NCBI GenBank assembly: GCA_963277665.1 | Contig: OY728166.1 | Span: 546,775,219 to 546,839,218, forward strand | Length of the DNA stretch: 64,000 nt | Direction of reading: 5' to 3' | Origin: Viscum album | Lineage: Eukaryota; Streptophyta; Magnoliopsida; Santalales; Viscaceae | In this document: positions 24,885 to 35,348 of the stretch, piece after piece | Layout: every line of letters begins with the position of its first letter | Numbering within the stretch: the stretch's first letter is position 1 | Translations under genes and position numbers: made by a program | The notes under the pieces: generated by a model | Database searches by the model: none | Told to the model about the DNA's origin: nothing | What the model saw: only the letters and a program-made list of their open reading frames with translations

Positions 24885-25190
24885 TATAAAAAAATCTGCA
24901 GTACTTGGACAATGGATGATCAAGACCCATGACAAAGGACAAGAGATGATTTAAAAGACTTATTAAAATCAATGATGGACATGTCACATTTGGGGACAAT
25001 GGTTAAGTTAAAATCATCTGTCAAGGCCAGATTGGTATCCCTAACTCTATTTCAATTTACAAAGAACATTATGTTGATGGAATAATGTATAAACTACTTA
25101 TAATATCACAATTGTGTGATAATGGATTTAATATAAATTTTAAAAATGATTCATACAATTTTTTTATTCCATGAATAACATAGTATTTAC
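24885..25190 (+). pseudogene. Sirevirus protease remnant
   Basis: The aspartic protease of the copia polyprotein. From about 24898 the frame reads Q-Y-L-D-N-G-stop-S-R-P-M-T, the copia active-site region with Ser changed to Asn and the next Cys codon turned into a stop. G-H-V-T-F-G-D-N-G follows at about 24980, then the strand containing Q-G-Q-I-G-I. The catalytic Asp codon is still present, but the adjacent changes make the enzyme dead. The order gag, PR, then IN is the copia order. Confidence 0.85.
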
Positions 25191-25254
25191 TGCCCTTGTA
25201 AATGATAATGCATATGCTATAAAGTTAGATATACTAGTCGAACAAAATGTTTCT

Positions 25255-26165
25255 TGTCTAAGTTCCTTTCACAACGAGTCTTGTATTTGGCATAGAAGAC
25301 TATGAAATTTAAATGTACACACACTTAAGAAGTTGTCTAGAAATTTCTTAGTTAAGGATATGTCAAAATAAGAGTTTCCAGACAATAAGGAGTGAAATCC
25401 ACATTGAAAATGAAAAAACATAAAATCTCCATCAACCTAATGAATGAAGTAATTATTTCTTAACCTCTTGAGTTGGTTCACATGGATTTGTTTGTACCAT
25501 ATAGAGTTTAAATTCTCAATGGGAAGAACTATGTTTATGTTCCTGTAGACAACTTATATAGATATCCTTGGACCTTTTTCTTAGCTCAAAACAGTGAAGA
25601 TTAATCTCACCTTACCATGTATGTTAGGATAATAAAAAATATTTGCAGACTTGTGATTAAATCCTTATGTAGTTACCCTGGATATGAGTTTGAAAATCAA
25701 TACATTGAATATTTTTCCTCACAAAATGGCTATATGAACAACTTATCTGGCCCAAGGACACCACAAAAAAAATGATGTAGAAGAAAGAAGAAATAAGACC
25801 CTATAGGAAATTTCATGATCTATGCTTAATGAATATTACCTACCAAATTATTTCTAGGTTGAAGCTGTTAATACAAATTACAAAATAATAAAGAGAGTCT
25901 TAATCAAGCCCATCTTTTAGAAAAATCTTCATGAGTTGTGGAACAATTGGAAACCCAAAGTAAGTTATTTTAAACTTTTTGGATGTAATGTTTATATTAT
26001 GAACAGTAAATGAAATTTCAATAAATTTTCCTCCAAAATTGAAAAAGGAATATTCCATGGATATTTTTTATCATGAAAATACTATAGAGTCATTAATAAG
26101 AAAACCAAATGTGTGGGTGAATCTATATATGTCATGTTTGATGAAACAGATCCACATGATCATAT
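25255..26165 (+). pseudogene. Sirevirus integrase remnant (with gag-preintegrase zinc region)
   Basis: The pre-integrase zinc region starts at about 25270 with S-C-I-W-H-R-R-L and continues with K-K-L-S-R-N-F-L-V-K-D. The core begins at about 25468 with P-L-E-L-V-H-M-D-L-F (first catalytic Asp kept), then N-G-K-N-Y-V-Y-V-P-V-D. The second catalytic region reads Y-P-G-Y-E-F-E-N, where the family's Asp seems lost. P-R-T-P-Q appears at about 25755, with the Glu-bearing helix shifted by stops. The C-terminal part (about 25975-26160) reads F-G-C-N-V-Y-I and ends V-M-F-D-E-T. It inserted the element before decay. Confidence 0.87.
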
Positions 26166-26469
26166 GAACTCTCTAGAAAATATTAATGAGGATATGTCCA
26201 ATATTGAAATTAATTCTAAAACCTCAAATCATCCTATGATGGATTATGTGAAAACATCTGAATCATGAAATTATCTAGAACATAGCCATAATGAAGAAGG
26301 CCAAAATGGTGAACCTTAAATATCTAGTCCCACCTTTAATGTACCAACTAGAACACCTAAAAACCATACTTTAGATGCAGTTGTTGGAGATTTAGATAGA
26401 GGAACACAAAATAGACCCTCTTTGTGATATCAGGTTGAACATCAAGAATTCGTATCACAACTTTGACCT

Positions 26470-27290
26470 AATAAAATGAATGAAGCAATCGATGATGAAT
26501 TTTGGTAAATGTAAATGCAAGATGTGATTAACTAGCTGGAAAGAAATAATGTTTGGGAGCTTTTAGATAGACCAAAATATAATTTGACCATATGAACCAA
26601 ATGTGTGTTTATTAATAATGTGTATGAAGCTGGAAATATAGATAGAAACAATTCTAGGTTGTTTGCAGAAGTCTATAATCATGAAGAATGAATTGATTAC
26701 GAATAGACCTTTACACCAGTAGCTAGGCATGAAGCCATTTGATTATTAATTATCTATGTAGTACACTTGGATTTCAAACTCTATCAAATTGGCTTTAAAA
26801 GTGATCTATTAAATGGTTATATAATTGAGGATTTTTTTTAACAACCCCCATGCTTTAAAAATACTTATTTTTTAAATCTGGATTTCAAGTAATCTAAAGC
26901 TTTATATGGACTCAAACACGCTCCCAGAGCTTTGAATAAAATATTTTGTAATTTAATTATTTATAAAGGTCTTCAAAATTGATTTTTCGATCCAAAATTA
27001 TTTATAAAAATTGTTTCAAAAATTGTTTTAATGTCTCAAATATATGTAGATGATATTATCATTGGATTTTCTAAAAATTATTTGTGTAATGATTTTTCAA
27101 ATATGATGCAAATTTAATTTGAAATGAGTTCATTGGGTGAACATGAATATTTTCAATGATTAAAAATATTTCAAAATAAAAAATGTATCATTATAACTAA
27201 AAGTAAGTACACTAAATATCTTCTGAAAAGATATGCATTCGATAGAATTGAGAGTAGTGAAACCCTTATGAGTTATATAAGTAAGATTTA
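26470..27290 (+). pseudogene. Sirevirus reverse transcriptase remnant
   Basis: From about 26487 the frame reads D-D-E-F-W, then R-N-N-V-W-E-L, then T-K-C-V-F-I-N-N. F-T-P-V-A-R-H-E-A-I follows at about 26710, then L-L-N-G-Y and Q-P-P-C-F. A-L-Y-G-L-K-H-A-P-R-A-L lies at about 26900. The catalytic strand at about 27036 is Q-I-Y-V-D-D-I-I-I-G, with the YVDD box intact. The domain ends with E-M-S-S-L-G-E-H-E-Y-F near 27140. About ten stops interrupt it, but the alignment register holds almost throughout, so substitutions rather than indels did most of the damage. Confidence 0.92.
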
Positions 27291-27982
27291 TCTTTAGGAA
27301 AATAGAAAATCAGTTGATAAAAATTATTACAAGGGAATGATTGGGAGATTCCTGTACATAACTTCTAGTATGCCAGATATTATGTTTAGTGTGTGTATTT
27401 GTGAAAGAGTTCAAAAAACCCAAAAGAGTCACATTTTAATTCTGTTAAAAGAGTTTTCATGTACCTCAAATACGAAACAAATTTAGGATTGTTCTACCCA
27501 AGAAGACAACATTTGGATTTGGTTAGTTATTTAGATGCAGACTTTGATGAATTTAAGTTTGATAGAAAGAGTAACTATGGAACATGTCAATTTTTGGGAA
27601 TGTATCTAATATAACAGTTTTGTAAAAAGAAAAATTCAGTTTCATTATTAACTGCTGAAGAAGAGTACATTGTTTATGGTAGCTATAGTGCACATATTTT
27701 GTGGATGAAACACACTTTATTAGTCTATGGATTTCAATTCAGAAATATCCCCATAAACCGTGATAATATAAGTGCTATTAACATTTCTAAAAATACAAAT
27801 TCTCATTATAGAACAAATAATAGTGATATAAGACATCACTTTTTATGATATCATTATCAAAAATGTGATATAACTTTTGAGTTTATTGGGATTGAGCATC
27901 AATTTTCTGACATATTCACCAATCCCTTAAACTCTGAGAGAATAAAATACATCAGTCGTGAACTAGAAATGATAAATCACTA
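27291..27982 (+). pseudogene. Sirevirus RNase H remnant (end of pol)
   Basis: Starts with the connector Y-Y-K-G-M-I-G-R-F-L-Y at about 27330. RNase H proper begins at about 27525 with S-Y-L-D-A-D-F-D, keeping the first catalytic Asp. It continues D-R-K-S-N-Y-G-T-C-Q-F-L-G, K-K-K-N-S-V-S-L-L-T-A-E-E-E-Y (catalytic Glu present), H-I-L-W-M-K-H and, near the end, I-R-H-H-F and F-T-N-P-L. The frame closes at 27980-27982. RNase H degrades the RNA template during reverse transcription. Only a few stops remain in this part. Confidence 0.9.
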
Positions 27983-28059
27983 AATTACTTTCAAACTCTT
28001 TCCCCTTATGAATAATATGTTTATTTGCGTTACTGGTATAGGTAATACTAATCATGTGA

Positions 28060-28185
28060 ATCCGTTCTGTGAAACTGATCAATCAAACCATTCTTGTGAA
28101 AAAGATCATGTAAAATCGATATTTTGAAACAGAGCACTTGTAACCGATTGTGTAATACCGATTGAGTAAAACTGATGCCTTTAAG
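28060..28185 (+). repeat. 13-15 base microrepeat after Sirevirus pol
   Basis: About seven imperfect tandem units of the type TGTRAAACCGATTG, for example 'tgtgaaactgat', 'tgtaaaatcgat', 'tgtaaccgattg' and 'tgtaataccgattg'. It starts about 80 bases after the end of pol and before the element C insertion. No coding frame was recognised. Confidence 0.7.
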
Positions 28186-28340
28186 GACCATTTTTAAGTT
28201 CTATCTATTTTAAGTAAATGGAACTATTTTTTATTATCTTTAACGTTTTTTTATTTTTTTTAAAATTTACAAACCATAAATGATAAAATGAATTCAATCC
28301 ACTTTGACATTTTACCTCCCTATCTAGCATAGAACCTTCT
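28186..28340 (+). other. Sirevirus pol/env-like spacer left of element C
   Basis: AT-rich spacer with no recognised content. Its last five bases, 'cttct', compare with 'catct' directly after element C (40105-40109), a one-mismatch candidate target-site duplication. Confidence 0.6.
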
Positions 28341-30699
28341 TGTAACACCTCATGATTTTATGAGATATTATCTATTTTATTTCTTTGATGTATTCTATTG
28401 TAAAATACACCATGATTTTCTTGTACTATACGCAACACTGTATTAGCTTGTAGTATACATAACACTATTCTTGGCTCATGTTACATTAAATTTCAAGTTC
28501 ATTTTGTAGAAAATATTCTATGAAAAATTAAGTATATATTTTGTTTAATGTATAAATGAAATAAGTTTTGATTATGTTAAATAGAACACCAAAGGGAGCA
28601 TCCAATACATGCATCCTTGACTTGGCTTCCATTTCACACAATCACGACCTTCCTCGATAGCGTGTGTAGTACGCAATACTAGGTTTCGCTAAACTACTAT
28701 ATATTGTTATAATATTATTATGAACTAGCTATTATGAATAGTATTAACTAAATTTTGAATTATATAAAATTATTATTCATCTTAGACATTTTCTAGAACA
28801 AGGTATGAGAACAAAATAATTGTTTGGGGTAAAATGTGTATTTTTAAAAAAATTCAGTTTTGCCACCTTTTGATGGTGCACCCACATTACATCAAGTTTT
28901 TGACAGGTTTAAAAGTTCAATTAGAAAAAATAAATTCATTATTTGGAATCAGGATATAAAAATTTATTTTGGATAAATTTTTCATATTTTTCGGATAAAT
29001 TACATATTTTAATGAATAGTAAAAACATGATGTATTTTAATTTAAAACAACTTTTTTCATCATCCTAATTTATATGGTTACATTATAATATTGTATGGTT
29101 TTAATGTACAAATAAAATATATTTTTACCATTTACTATTATGTAGTTTATTATCATGGATTTTACATTGAATTCATAGGTAATATCATTTCAATCTTTTG
29201 TAATGTTTTAACTTTTAAAACTCAATTTCTTAACAAAGGGATTACTTATAAATTAATTTCTGCAACTTCTTTGACTTGAATTTGGAAAAATGGAATCCAT
29301 ATTTGGAATCATCAAGTCCAATGTATATTAATAGGCTACTTTTTATTTTTTGGTACTATGAATAGCTACTACGGTAAATTTTATTTACCATATTTAAAGG
29401 TAAATCGGGTAATTAAGGGTAAATATAATATTATAAAATTATCCTAACACTTGTCTTAATATAATGGGATGGTTATATTTCGTCCTAAGGCATACATGGG
29501 TCGAAATTTAAACCATTGTACCCCACATGGATGTGATTAAGACCTTTAATTTATTTTATTTTAAAGAATGTGAAATATGTCTCACTCAAACTTTAATAAT
29601 TAATGTTTTTTAATATAAAGTTATAAAATATATAAATTAGATTTTAAATACTCATTTGAAATATAATTTATTTATTTGTTATGTTATTTTATTTTTAAAT
29701 TTTTTGTTATATTAAATCACCTTAATAGCTTATACATTAATGATGTAGAAATTATTTACTTTGTGATGAATCAATAATATAGTTTTTATTAAATTAAAAA
29801 TATACATCCAATGGCCAAAAAACGAGACCAAAACTTATTGGACGAGTATATCTATACAATAAGAATCCAATGGTCTTCTTTGGGACCATTTTGAGCCGTT
29901 TCAATCATATTCGGAAATTTATATTATTTTAATTTTAATAATTTCAAAGTTTTCACCTTCATATCTTAATAAATATAACAATGTCAATGTTGTGATTTTA
30001 AGATGATAAATTAAATAAAAAGTTTTATTATGAATTTTAATAGATTTATTTTCATCCTATTATTTTATTTTTAATTTTTAATAAACAAATAAGTGTATTA
30101 AATAGTTTTAAAAAATATTATATTAATTATTTTATTAAGAGAAATATAAAATAAATTGTTTTAAAAATATTAAAATATAAATTATTTGAACTATTTAATG
30201 TGATCCACTAGTTTTATAGATGAATATTACATGTTAGGAATCTATTAAATATTTTGGATCGAATATGTATTCTCTTTGGATTTTATTTCAATTCCCATAA
30301 TTGAATAGTGTCAAAATTGGAACTACTAATATTTTATAAACATAAAATATTATTAAATAGTTTAAAAATCACAAAAATATTTAAAAATTACAAAATTAAA
30401 AATTATATGGCCTAAAACGTAATAATTTATCTAATTATGGAAAATTCTCAACACATAAGTAAGTGTTTATAACAATTTAAAAATTATAATTTTATTACCA
30501 CAAATAATTTTAAATAGATTAAATAAGGATAAATCAAATTGGTAAGGTTCAAAATAAATTCCAGACATCTCTAAATTTTTTTGGTTGAAGATATTACAAC
30601 CCTATCTCATCTCATATTTTAATGTGAGTCATTTGGGATGTTTTTATGAGGGGTTTCAATTTATTATATATTAATATTTCTTATGCTTCCAAAGGTGTC

Positions 30700-30735
30700 C
30701 CTCTCCTCCCTTATAAAAGGGAACCTCCTCCCTCT
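30700..30735 (+). promoter_or_regulatory. Element C 5' LTR core promoter (TATA box)
   Basis: 'ttataaaagggaacc' at 30711 lies in a pyrimidine-rich frame ('cctctcctcc', 'cctccctctcctcctc') and is kept in the partner LTR at 37713. A TATA box followed by a CT-rich initiator zone is the normal plant LTR promoter. Transcription would start about 30 bases downstream. Confidence 0.75.
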
Positions 30736-30857
30736 CCTCCTCACACACCATTGAGCCTTGAAGCACAGCCAACCCCTGCCTATATCTCTTATACACTTCC
30801 CTATAGACATACTAGAGGTCCTTATTATCTACAATTATCATCATTATTTCTATAATT

Positions 30858-30895
30858 GGAGGTTTAGAAGAGCCGCGTCGAAAAAAAGGTAATAT
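30858..30895 (+). other. Conserved leader block with splice-donor-like end
   Basis: 'gaggtttagaagagccgcg' followed by a purine run and 'ggtaatatcc' is nearly the same at 37860-37896, and it keeps CpG sites in otherwise CpG-poor DNA. The AG/GTAATAT junction looks like a plant 5' splice site. Whether it is spliced is not known. Confidence 0.4.
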
Positions 30896-31049
30896 CCTTT
30901 ACCGATTCTTTCATGTTCATTTCTTCTTGTACTTCATCTTCTTTTGTTTCTTAATTATAAAGTAATAACATAAATATCATTCATATAATGATATTTTATT
31001 ATAAATATGAACCAAACCTATTTCAACTTCTATACATCCTATGGAAAAC

Positions 31050-31490
31050 GAAATCACCGTGCATGCGTATGTACGGAATACTTTCTCCACGTCGTGGTGT
31101 AATCTGTTTTTCCACCACCACATTACTTTGATTGGTATAATTGTGTAAAAAATAACTATATATGTTTATAATAAAATGATACTAATTCTGTGATATTATA
31201 TTATCCACTCAAATTCCATTCAGTAATTATGTGAAAAATATCATCTCTCATGCGTACGTACAGATTACCGTCTCCACGACGTGAAGCGATTCATTCTGCA
31301 TGTTAACCATTCTAGAATGATTATAAAGTTTATATTTTAAATAATCATAAAATATATGAAATATTAATGACACTAGATTTATTTATATGTTGTTTACTTA
31401 CTTCCATTAAATTTAATAAGGAAACGAAAACAGTGTTCTTGCGTATGTACGACCTACCGTATGCATGAACGGTGTATTTCATTCCATTTA
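31050..31490 (+). promoter_or_regulatory. Three-module palindrome array in C 5' LTR
   Basis: Three modules begin near 31061, 31251 and 31439, spaced 190 and 188 bases. Each carries a GTAYGTAC-like core ('gcgtatgtac', 'gcgtacgtac', 'gcgtatgtac') followed by 'taccgtctcc' or a variant. The first two then have an inverted repeat: CCACGTCGTGG at 31087-31097 and CACGACGTG at 31275-31283. The partner LTR has the same modules with the same spacing. They lie about 350-730 bases downstream of the TATA box, in the presumed transcribed leader. Their function is unknown. Confidence 0.7.
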
Positions 31491-33103
31491 TCGATCTATT
31501 ATATAATGAATATATATTACATATAAATCATGTTTTACATTCACAAAATATTTAATAATGATCTACGTAATCATATGATGAATTACAAGTCAAAACATGT
31601 ATGATAAATGAAACAATATTACCTAAAACGCTGCTTTAACATGGAATTGACGAAAGAACGGGTAATATAAAATCGTAAGTGAATCATGTATGATATCATA
31701 AATGTTGTTATGGTTCTGTTACAATTTAATAATATTTTTAAACCCACTATACAGGAGTCTCGAACACATAGGGATGAAATTTGATATAATCTAAGGGATA
31801 ATTTTGAAAATCACATTTTTATCCGAGATTGCTTTTACGTAAGTATTTACTAATGTTATTTTTATCTTCAATGTCCATGTTTTCTAAAAAAAATTCATAA
31901 AATTTTTACTATTTTAAATGTATTTTTAAAGTTATGTTTTCCATTTTTTTCATTTTACCACATTGTATGTAAGGAATCTTTCCTTTGGTTACCATATAAA
32001 GTACTTTTTGACTTTTCTGGAAAAAGTATGAGAAGAATGTTTTTGTAACTTATAGGGCATGAATGGATTTTTTAGTTTTCATAACGACTTATTAAAATGA
32101 AGCTTCCTCTACAAAATTTCATGATTTTTTCCAACAAAATATTTTTATTTTAAAATTTCATCGAATTTTGTGAATGGAAAATGATTTTGAAGAAGAAAGG
32201 ATATTTTTTTCCAGAATTCGTTTCAAGTGTTTTATCAAAACTATTATCCATCTAAGATGAAATTATTTAGTATGTTTATGATATAAGTATAATGTCTCTA
32301 TTATTTATATGGTTTGATTTTTCTTATGATAAAATGATATCCATTTCTTTTATATGTATTACTTTATGATCGGATGATGTTTATGAAACCCATTTTATTC
32401 GTTGGGATATTATGAATGATGTATTTTTATTTTGTGGCACATGAAAGAATGATTTCATTGTGAGATTGGTGGGACCTATATATCCCTCCAATTCATTGTG
32501 TAATGATTTATATCTCATGAGATAGGCATTTCTAGAATGGATAGTGAATCTGGTTCAGTAATACAGGGCTGGAAGGACAAGTAAACCCAATTTAGTAATG
32601 GACTTTGTTCACTATAATGGTATTGGCAGCAATTCCTTGGATACTATGGAAATCATAACATGTGCATAATGGTTTCCACAATTACATGTTTTATTCCAAT
32701 GATATTTTATTATGATTAATGTTTCTTAATGATCTATGCCATATGTACTACCAAGATTTATGTCATTACTCGTGATTTTGATGTTTTATGTTCATGTTTT
32801 TACATTCAAATGATTATGCATTGTTTTATGTTCTCCATGCTTACCCTTTATTGTGAATATTAGATGAACCATGTTATGTTTTCTTTTTCTCATGATATAA
32901 ATAAAGGTTTTATGTAAGAAAACGAAAATGGAAAGATCATTATAGGAGATCTTGAAGATCTTTCACCACGATTAGACGATTTTGTTCCATGTTTCCAAAG
33001 ACACTGAACTAATAGGGTCTTTGGGAGTCTGTTTTGTCATGTATTAAGTATTCTGAAAAGGTAATGTAATGTCTATGTATGTCAAGATATTAGTCTATAC
33101 AGT

Positions 33104-33115
33104 TGGAATCAGAAC
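33104..33115 (+). other. Element C primer-binding site
   Basis: 'tggaatcagaac' starts three bases after the 5' LTR end and matches the iMet primer site with two changes. The partner LTR diverges at exactly this point, which confirms the boundary. Confidence 0.8.
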
Positions 33116-33477
33116 GAAGTTTTAGGTAAGCTTTGGAAACTAGGATGTGAAAAATTTAGATCCCTCGATATATTTCTAAGGTATGTCTAGGGAAGTCCCA
33201 ATGGATAAGTATAAGTATAGGTTATAGACCAAGATTTACGTTAACGATCATAGAATTAAACCTAAGATGTTATAGATTGAAATTAATCCCCTTTATTATG
33301 ATGTTTTCCTAGCAATATATTTTCATCTCACACTATTCTTTTGGGTTTTATAATATGGCTGGAAAGAGGAATATTCATGTTAATGGAATATATGGTGGAC
33401 AATGGAATGATTTTCTTCTTGAGAATCCAAATGAATTGCGATTTGGAAGGCGGAAAATAATTTTTCTGCCTAATTAG
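33116..33477 (+). pseudogene. Element C, N-terminal gag remnant
   Basis: About 360 bases between the primer-binding site and the open zinc-knuckle frame. No capsid motif is recognisable and stops are frequent in all frames. A short N-terminal gag is inferred from position only. Confidence 0.35.
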
Positions 33478-33885
33478 AAATATTATAATATGATCAATAA
33501 TATCAACTTTGGTAAGTATCCTGACTTGGCTAATAAGAGAAAGATGGAGTTTCATGATGATCATAGAGGAAAGAAAGTTAGATTTCCCACATGTAAATCA
33601 TGTGGGAAGAGGCATCAAGGAGAATGTTTCAAAGGAACTGGAAGATTCTTTGGGTGTTGAAAAGGACACAATGCCAATAATTGCAATGAAAAAGGTTCAT
33701 TTAACACAATGGACAAGGATAATGGAATTGGTAAAACATCCACCATGGTTAAATGTTTTAAATGTGGAATGTACGGGCATTATAGAAACCAATTCCCTAA
33801 GGGAAAATCTCATGAAGAGAATCTAAATGGTCATATGGGTAGTATTTATGTTGTTGATGATGAAGAGACTACAAATGATATATGA
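33478..33885 (+). pseudogene. Element C gag nucleocapsid with three zinc knuckles, one internal stop
   Basis: A single frame runs for 136 codons with only one stop (TGA at 33658). It holds three zinc-knuckle motifs in register. The first (33592-33627) is C-K-S-C-G-K-R-H-Q-G-E-C. The second (about 33646-33690) ends K-G-H-N-A-N-N-C, with its first Cys changed to Phe and the residue after the second Cys replaced by the stop. The third (33754-33795) is C-F-K-C-G-M-Y-G-H-Y-R-N-Q-F, with the last Cys changed to Phe. An acidic tail follows. The nucleocapsid binds element RNA for packaging. Element A has the same region at about 49650-49850. An overlapping open frame at 33509-33826 is in another phase and is a shadow. 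Confidence 0.87.
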
Positions 33886-35315
33886 GATGAAAGAGGTGTT
33901 GTGGAATAAAATGATGAAGCTCAGTCAATGGTTTTTGAATCTAGTGGAATGATTGCATTTTTATCATGAATAATGTATGGTACTATGGAATAACCAAAAA
34001 TCTAAGGATTTTTACACTATTGTTTTTCCTTGAGTATTTGAAAGTATATGTTGAATGGTACCAGTAACCATGAAAAGTGATTGAAATATTTTTCGAAATA
34101 ACCAAATATGGGCATAAAGAAGGGGTAAAAAGATAATGAAATTTTTTATAGTATTAATTAGCTCATGACTGATATAAGGACAATGTGATATCACGGTTTC
34201 AGTATATAGAATTTTTGGGATTTTGGTATATGGAAAGAGTAACATTTTGATAGCATTCATGTTTTCACTAAGGTTTCATGGTAGTTAATATTTCAATATA
34301 ATACATGATTAAGGTATTCACATGATTGGAATGCGATCAATAAGATATATATTATGATATTTGGGGGATAAATGATGGTATTCACGTGCTTTCCTTGTGC
34401 CCATTCCAGTAATCGTTTTCTTTATACTATGAGATTGGACAGATCTATTTTGGATAAGTCTAAAGATTGGAATGGATTATGTCATACATCAGATATTATT
34501 GTTTATGGATAGAACACTTTTCAATATTATTTTGGTAATGTTATAGTAGTGTAGTTTTAGAAATAGGACAACCAGAAGGATGGGCGAAAACCCATCGTGT
34601 CAGACAAGGTTGCGTAAATAACACCCACAACTGAAGTGTGACAGGACTTTATCACCTTCCATTGGCCTACAGGAAGTCCCTGGTTAGTAGAAATATGTTT
34701 TATTAAGAAGTATGATAGTTGAAGTATAAGTCTTTTTTTAGAATCATTAAGGATAATCTCAGCATAAAATGGACTTGTGTATATAACTTTGGCTAACCAT
34801 ATTTTTGAGATATGTGGAATGACCAATCATTCTATCGCATGATCTCCTAACCCTTCACAGAAGTCAAATTCAACTTCATTTCTTTAAGAGATGACGTGGA
34901 ACATGTTCAAGGCACAAACAGCAGTGAGATTGTATAAACTAAAGTATGTATTTATTTCAATTCATCAACATTCAGGAAATGATATTGAAAACCAAAAACT
35001 ATGTCCTAGTACCCTCATATTTGATGGATCATGTAGTACCTTAGATGACCAAAAATTTATGGCTTTATTATTATTGGATTTTCCATAGCCATGTTCTCTA
35101 CTACACTTTATCAGAATACGATGCTTAGATTTCTCTTCTATATCCATATTTTAACCTATGTTCTCTTATGTGTAAACCTAGTGATTAGTTAATTTGGGTA
35201 AAAGCTATGTTTTATACTTTACTTTTTAAAATTATGTTTCAGTATTCCATTTTATGATATGGGTTTTTATGAATGAATCTTTCATGTAGTATATGATTTA
35301 TAACTCCGACAAATT
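33886..35315 (+). other. Element C internal region without pol
   Basis: About 1.4 kb where a complete element would need more than 3 kb of pol. Both strands were searched by eye for protease, RT, RNase H and integrase motifs and none was found. 'gaatggtaccagtaaccatga' type sequence at 34053 also occurs in element A at about 50029, so this non-coding stretch is a shared family feature and not a random deletion. Open frames at 34012-34260 and 34557-34826 (minus) and 34891-35088 (plus) have no recognised content. Confidence 0.65.
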
Positions 35316-35348
35316 TCGAGGGAGAAATTCATTTTAAGGGGGTAGAAT
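35316..35348 (+). other. Element C polypurine tract and conserved box
   Basis: 'aaatttcgagggagaaatt' is followed by 'cattttaagggggtagaa' and then the TGTAACACCC start of the 3' LTR. This 'TTCGAGG...GAAATT...AAGGGGG' arrangement is common before the 3' LTR of plant chromoviruses. The 'aaggggg' run would prime plus-strand synthesis. Element A keeps a decayed copy at about 51113-51146. Confidence 0.82.

Larger units (their letters stand above)
28341..33101 (+). repeat. Element C 5' LTR
   Basis: Aligns with 35349-40104 from end to end. Shared anchors include 'cacaatcacgaccttcctc' (28638/35642), a TATA zone (30711/37713), 'agaacgggtaatataaa' (31656/38660), 'tttatccgagatt' (31819/38821) and 'gatcggatgatgtttatgaaa' type sequence (32368/39375). 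By eye about 15-20% of bases differ. Short open frames inside (29091-29279, 30646-30855) are not conserved in the partner LTR. Confidence 0.92.

Noticed and set aside
31050..31490. Regularly spaced modules as a CRISPR array
   Set aside because: Spacing is about 190 bases, the modules are inside plant LTRs and are repeated in all family LTRs; no cas genes or short repeat-spacer pattern.
34557..34826. Minus-strand 89-codon frame inside element C
   Set aside because: No recognisable motif, and it is antisense to the element with no support from the homologous interior of element A.
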